Origin: Acidimicrobiales bacterium
Lineage (GTDB): Bacteria > Actinomycetota > Acidimicrobiia > Acidimicrobiales > RAAP-2
Direction of reading: 5' to 3'
NCBI GenBank assembly: GCA_017883105.1
Contig: JADGOF010000091.1
Location: 1 to 7,783, forward strand
Length of the DNA stretch: 7,783 bases
Shown here: piece after piece, positions 5,953-7,783 of the stretch
How the letters are laid out: each line of letters starts with the position of its first letter
How positions within the stretch are numbered: position 1 is the stretch's first letter
Position numbers and translations under genes: made by a program
Notes under the pieces: generated by a model
The model's input: the letters and a program-made list of their open reading frames with translations, nothing else
Database searches by the model: none
Told to the model about the DNA's origin: nothing

Positions 5953-6387
5953 ATGCCGACCATGATCTCTCTCGCCAAGAAGGCGCTGATGTCGACCGTG
6001 GCGGTCGGAGCCCTGACGTTCGGAACGGTGGGCGTATCCGGAGCCGCTGCTACCACCCAGACACCGGCCCAGATATCCAAGGGCCTCTCCCAGGTCGAAA
6101 AGCACTTCAACTGCTCGACCGCCGGCCGCCGGCTGGGTTACGTGCTGCGGCTCGAGGCCCGGTACGCGAAGAAGAATGCCAAATTGGCGGCGTTGGAAGC
6201 GAAGGCCCAGCAGGCCCACCACACCAAACGAGCTGCCTACTGGCAGAAGGTCATCAATCATCAAAAGAAGATCCAGAGCCACGTGTTGGGTGCACGGTTG
6301 ATGGCCCGGCAGGCCAAGGTCGCCAAGCTGGCCCAGGCCAAGTGCCACATGGCACTGCCGGCGTCGACGACTTCCACCACCACCTAG
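5953..6387 (+). CDS. Small secreted two-cysteine helical protein (paralogue B), function unknown
   Basis: A 144-residue paralogue of the preceding secreted protein. It has a Sec signal peptide with LAKK (7-10) and core VAVGALTFGTVGVSGAA, cleavage likely after about residue 31-33; HFNC at 51-54 (C54); a basic Ala/Lys/Gln-rich helical region including LEAKAQQAHHTKRAAYWQKV (81-100); AKCH at 129-132 (C131); and a Ser/Thr tail ASTTSTTT that could be O-mannosylated. The shared features in the same order (AKK-VGALT, HFNC, EAKA-Q-TkRA, QK, AKCH, STTS) show common ancestry, although the bodies have diverged. The Cys-Cys distance is 77 residues against 70 in paralogue A. The start is ATG 5953, with AAGGGG at 5937-5942; an in-frame ATG at 5833 has no ribosome site and would bury the signal peptide. 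The gene converges with the polyprenyl synthase gene, with 22 nt between stop codons. Confidence 0.85.
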   Translation: MPTMISLAKKALMSTVAVGALTFGTVGVSGAAATTQTPAQISKGLSQVEKHFNCSTAGRRLGYVLRLEARYAKKNAKLAALEAKAQQAHHTKRAAYWQKVINHQKKIQSHVLGARLMARQAKVAKLAQAKCHMALPASTTSTTT

Positions 6388-6402
6388 TCGGCCATCCCCG
6401 AC
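6387..6402. terminator. Weak inverted repeat between convergent genes
   Basis: GTCGG (6387-6391) and CCGAC (6398-6402) could form a 5-bp stem with a 6-nt loop in the 22-nt space between the convergent stop codons; another GTCGG copy follows at 6405-6409. It could act in both directions, but the stem is short and has no T-run. Confidence 0.2.
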
Positions 6403-6409
6403 GGGTCGG

Positions 6410-7387
6410 CTACTTCGAGGGCAGGTCGTCCACCAACGCGTGGGCCAGGGAGGCCAGGCCGGAGGCCAACTGCGCCGAAGGTCCTGAGGTTGCGGCGGCG
6501 GCGGCCTGCTCGGCGTAGCTGCGGGCCACCACCACGGCATCGGCGATGGCGCCTGAATCAGCGACGATTGACCGTGCCTTGTCCCGTTCGGGCTGGTCGA
6601 GCGGCCGGCCCAGCAGCGGGGTGAGCTCCGGGCCGAACACCGGATCGGCCAGAGCCAGGATGACCGGCAGGGTGTAGATGCCCTCGGCCAGATCCTGTCC
6701 GGCCGGCTTCCCCAGCTCCGCTTCGGTCCCGATGACGTCGAGGATGTCGTCGCGGACCTGGAAGATCATGCCGAAGGAGCGGCCGAACGTGGTGACTGCG
6801 TCGACCTGGCTTCGGGAGAGGCCACCGGTGAGCGCCCCGATCCGGCACGAGGTGGCCATTAGTGATGCCGTCTTTCCGGAAATGGAGTTCCAGTAGTCGT
6901 CCCGGGTTCTGTCGACCTGGAATGCCGACCGGACCTCGGCCACCTGGCCCTGGCACAGTTCACCGAGGGTGGCCGCCAGGAGCTGGGCGATCTCGGTTCC
7001 TAGGCCGGCGGCGATCTCCGCCGAGCGGGCCAGGAGGAAGTCACCGGCCACAATGGCCACCAGGTTGCCGAATCGCGAGTTGACGCTCTCCACGTTGCGG
7101 CGCATGGTCGCCTCGTCCATCACGTCGTCGTGGTAGAGGGATGCGAGGTGCACGAGCTCCACGGCCACCGCTCCCAGCAGATCCTCACGCTTGGCCGTCC
7201 CGCTGGCGGATGTGGCCGTGGCCAGGGCGAGCACCGGACGGAGCCGCTTGCCGCCGGCGGCCAACAGGTGGGTGGTGACCTCGTCGAGGAATGCGTCACC
7301 GGTCAGCACCGACTCCACGAGCAGGGGCTCGAGGCGCTGCAGCTGATCTTCGAGTGCTGGAAGCCCCAGGAGCTCTACGACGTTCAC
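6410..7387 (-). CDS. Trans-polyprenyl diphosphate synthase (long-chain, menaquinone side-chain type)
   Basis: Condenses isopentenyl diphosphate with an allylic diphosphate to build an all-trans polyprenyl chain. It has 325 residues, the normal length. Seen: AGGKRLRP (44-51, substrate phosphate binding); the first Asp-rich motif HDDVMDEATMRRN with D87, D88, D91 and following R96-R97; SGKTASL (170-176); and the second motif QVRDDILD with D213, D214, D217, then GKPAGQDLAEG (226-236). All catalytic elements are intact. The residues four and five before the first motif are Ser83 and Ala82, small as in long-chain synthases and unlike the bulky ones of short-chain GGPP/FPP enzymes, so a C35-C50 product for menaquinone is inferred. 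The start is GTG 7387: an in-frame TAG lies two codons upstream, and the next ATG is too far inside. The AGGA just before it is unusually close, so translation may be inefficient or leader-poor. Confidence 0.93.
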   Translation of the reverse strand: MNVVELLGLPALEDQLQRLEPLLVESVLTGDAFLDEVTTHLLAAGGKRLRPVLALATATSASGTAKREDLLGAVAVELVHLASLYHDDVMDEATMRRNVESVNSRFGNLVAIVAGDFLLARSAEIAAGLGTEIAQLLAATLGELCQGQVAEVRSAFQVDRTRDDYWNSISGKTASLMATSCRIGALTGGLSRSQVDAVTTFGRSFGMIFQVRDDILDVIGTEAELGKPAGQDLAEGIYTLPVILALADPVFGPELTPLLGRPLDQPERDKARSIVADSGAIADAVVVARSYAEQAAAAATSGPSAQLASGLASLAHALVDDLPSK

Positions 7388-7519
7388 TTCCTACAGACGA
7401 TAGGCCAGGATGCCGATGATAGAGAAAACCGATCTGGAATTGGGGACGACGCGGGTGCGGGTCACACTGGCACCTGTAGACTTCGCTTTCAGTTACTGAC
7501 CGCGGATGGAGGCGGTGGA
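7388..7519. promoter_or_regulatory. Divergent control region between the polyprenyl synthase gene and clpC
   Basis: On the minus strand a good -10 TATCAT (7421-7416, 5 of 6 to consensus) lies 28 nt before the synthase start, with no convincing -35. On the plus strand TAGACT (7477-7482) is a fair -10 for clpC. TTCGC (7483-7487) resembles one half of an actinobacterial ClgR site, but I see no matching second half. No CtsR-type GGTCAAA repeat or HspR-type inverted repeat is visible. Confidence 0.35.
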
Positions 7520-7783
7520 GTGTTCGAACGATTTACAGACCGAGCTCGTCGAGTCCTGGTGCTTGCCCAGGAGGAGGCGCGTCTGCTCAACCACAGTTTC
7601 ATCGGGACCGAGCATATCCTCTTGGGTTTGATCCACGAGGGTGAGGGAGTCGCGGCAAAAGCGCTGGAGTCACTGGGCGTGTCACTGGAGGCTGTCCGGG
7701 AGAAGGTGGAGGAGACGATCGGACTGGCCGGCACGGCACCGACCGGTTCCCCGCCCTTCACCCCCCGTGCGAAGAAGGTGCTG
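7520..7783 (+). CDS. clpC: ClpC ATP-dependent protease ATPase subunit, N-terminal part (3' end outside window)
   Basis: ClpC is a Hsp100/AAA+ unfoldase that feeds proteins to the ClpP peptidase. Only 88 codons are present, covering the start of the double Clp-N repeat domain. The sequence FERFTDRARRVLVLAQEEAR (2-21), followed by HSFIGTEHILLGLIHEGEG, AAKALESLGVSLEAVREKVE and FTPRAKKVL, is almost the canonical ClpC N-terminus and clearly separates it from ClpA and ClpB. The start is GTG 7520, with GGAGG at 7508-7512, 7 nt upstream; the translation then begins exactly at the conserved MFERFT. The ATPase modules lie beyond the window, so completeness cannot be judged. It is transcribed away from the polyprenyl synthase gene and no upstream ctsR/mcsA/mcsB genes are present, as expected in Actinobacteria. 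Confidence 0.95.
   Translation, partial: MFERFTDRARRVLVLAQEEARLLNHSFIGTEHILLGLIHEGEGVAAKALESLGVSLEAVREKVEETIGLAGTAPTGSPPFTPRAKKVL

Noticed and set aside
7388..7519. CtsR, HspR or full ClgR operator ahead of clpC
   Set aside because: Only a single TTCGC half-site is visible; the repeats required for each regulator were not found.

Overview
The window reads as chromosome of a high-GC actinobacterium, most likely of the Acidimicrobiia type. This is inferred from the strong GC bias, GTG and TTG starts, an actinobacterial-style ClpC N-terminus, a DinB/mycothiol-type enzyme fold, and small secreted FNC...KCH proteins. The species cannot be fixed from the sequence alone. No RNA gene, insertion sequence, CRISPR array or phage gene was seen.

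Bases 1-3578 (minus strand) form a compact four-gene operon read right to left: a DUF2855 dehydrogenase-like protein, a TetR-family repressor, a SRPBCC lipid/polyketide-binding-fold protein, and a type I sulfatase that runs off the left edge. Gaps are 13 nt, a 4-nt GTGA overlap, and 13 nt. Bases 3733-5168 (plus strand) hold a divergent two-gene operon: a DinB-like protein, then a tandem-DUF1330 protein whose TTG start overlaps the DinB stop (TTGA). The two operons share a control region at 3579-3732. It contains interleaved divergent promoter elements and an 18-bp near-palindrome that is a good candidate operator for the TetR protein. Together the six genes look like one regulated unit, possibly for breakdown or modification of a sulfated or lipophilic small molecule. 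The substrate is unknown, and I know of no described system with this set.

Bases 5169-6387 carry two small, paralogous, secreted, two-cysteine helical proteins in separate transcription units. Each has a signal peptide, an HFNC motif, an AKCH motif and a Ser/Thr-rich tail. Their Cys-Cys distances differ by exactly seven residues. A 19-bp RNA hairpin with four G-U pairs follows the first gene and is only fully paired in the plus-strand transcript.

Bases 6410-7387 (minus) encode a long-chain trans-polyprenyl diphosphate synthase, probably supplying the menaquinone side chain. A 132-nt divergent intergenic region separates it from clpC (plus), of which only the first 88 codons are present before the window ends. 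These last two are housekeeping genes.
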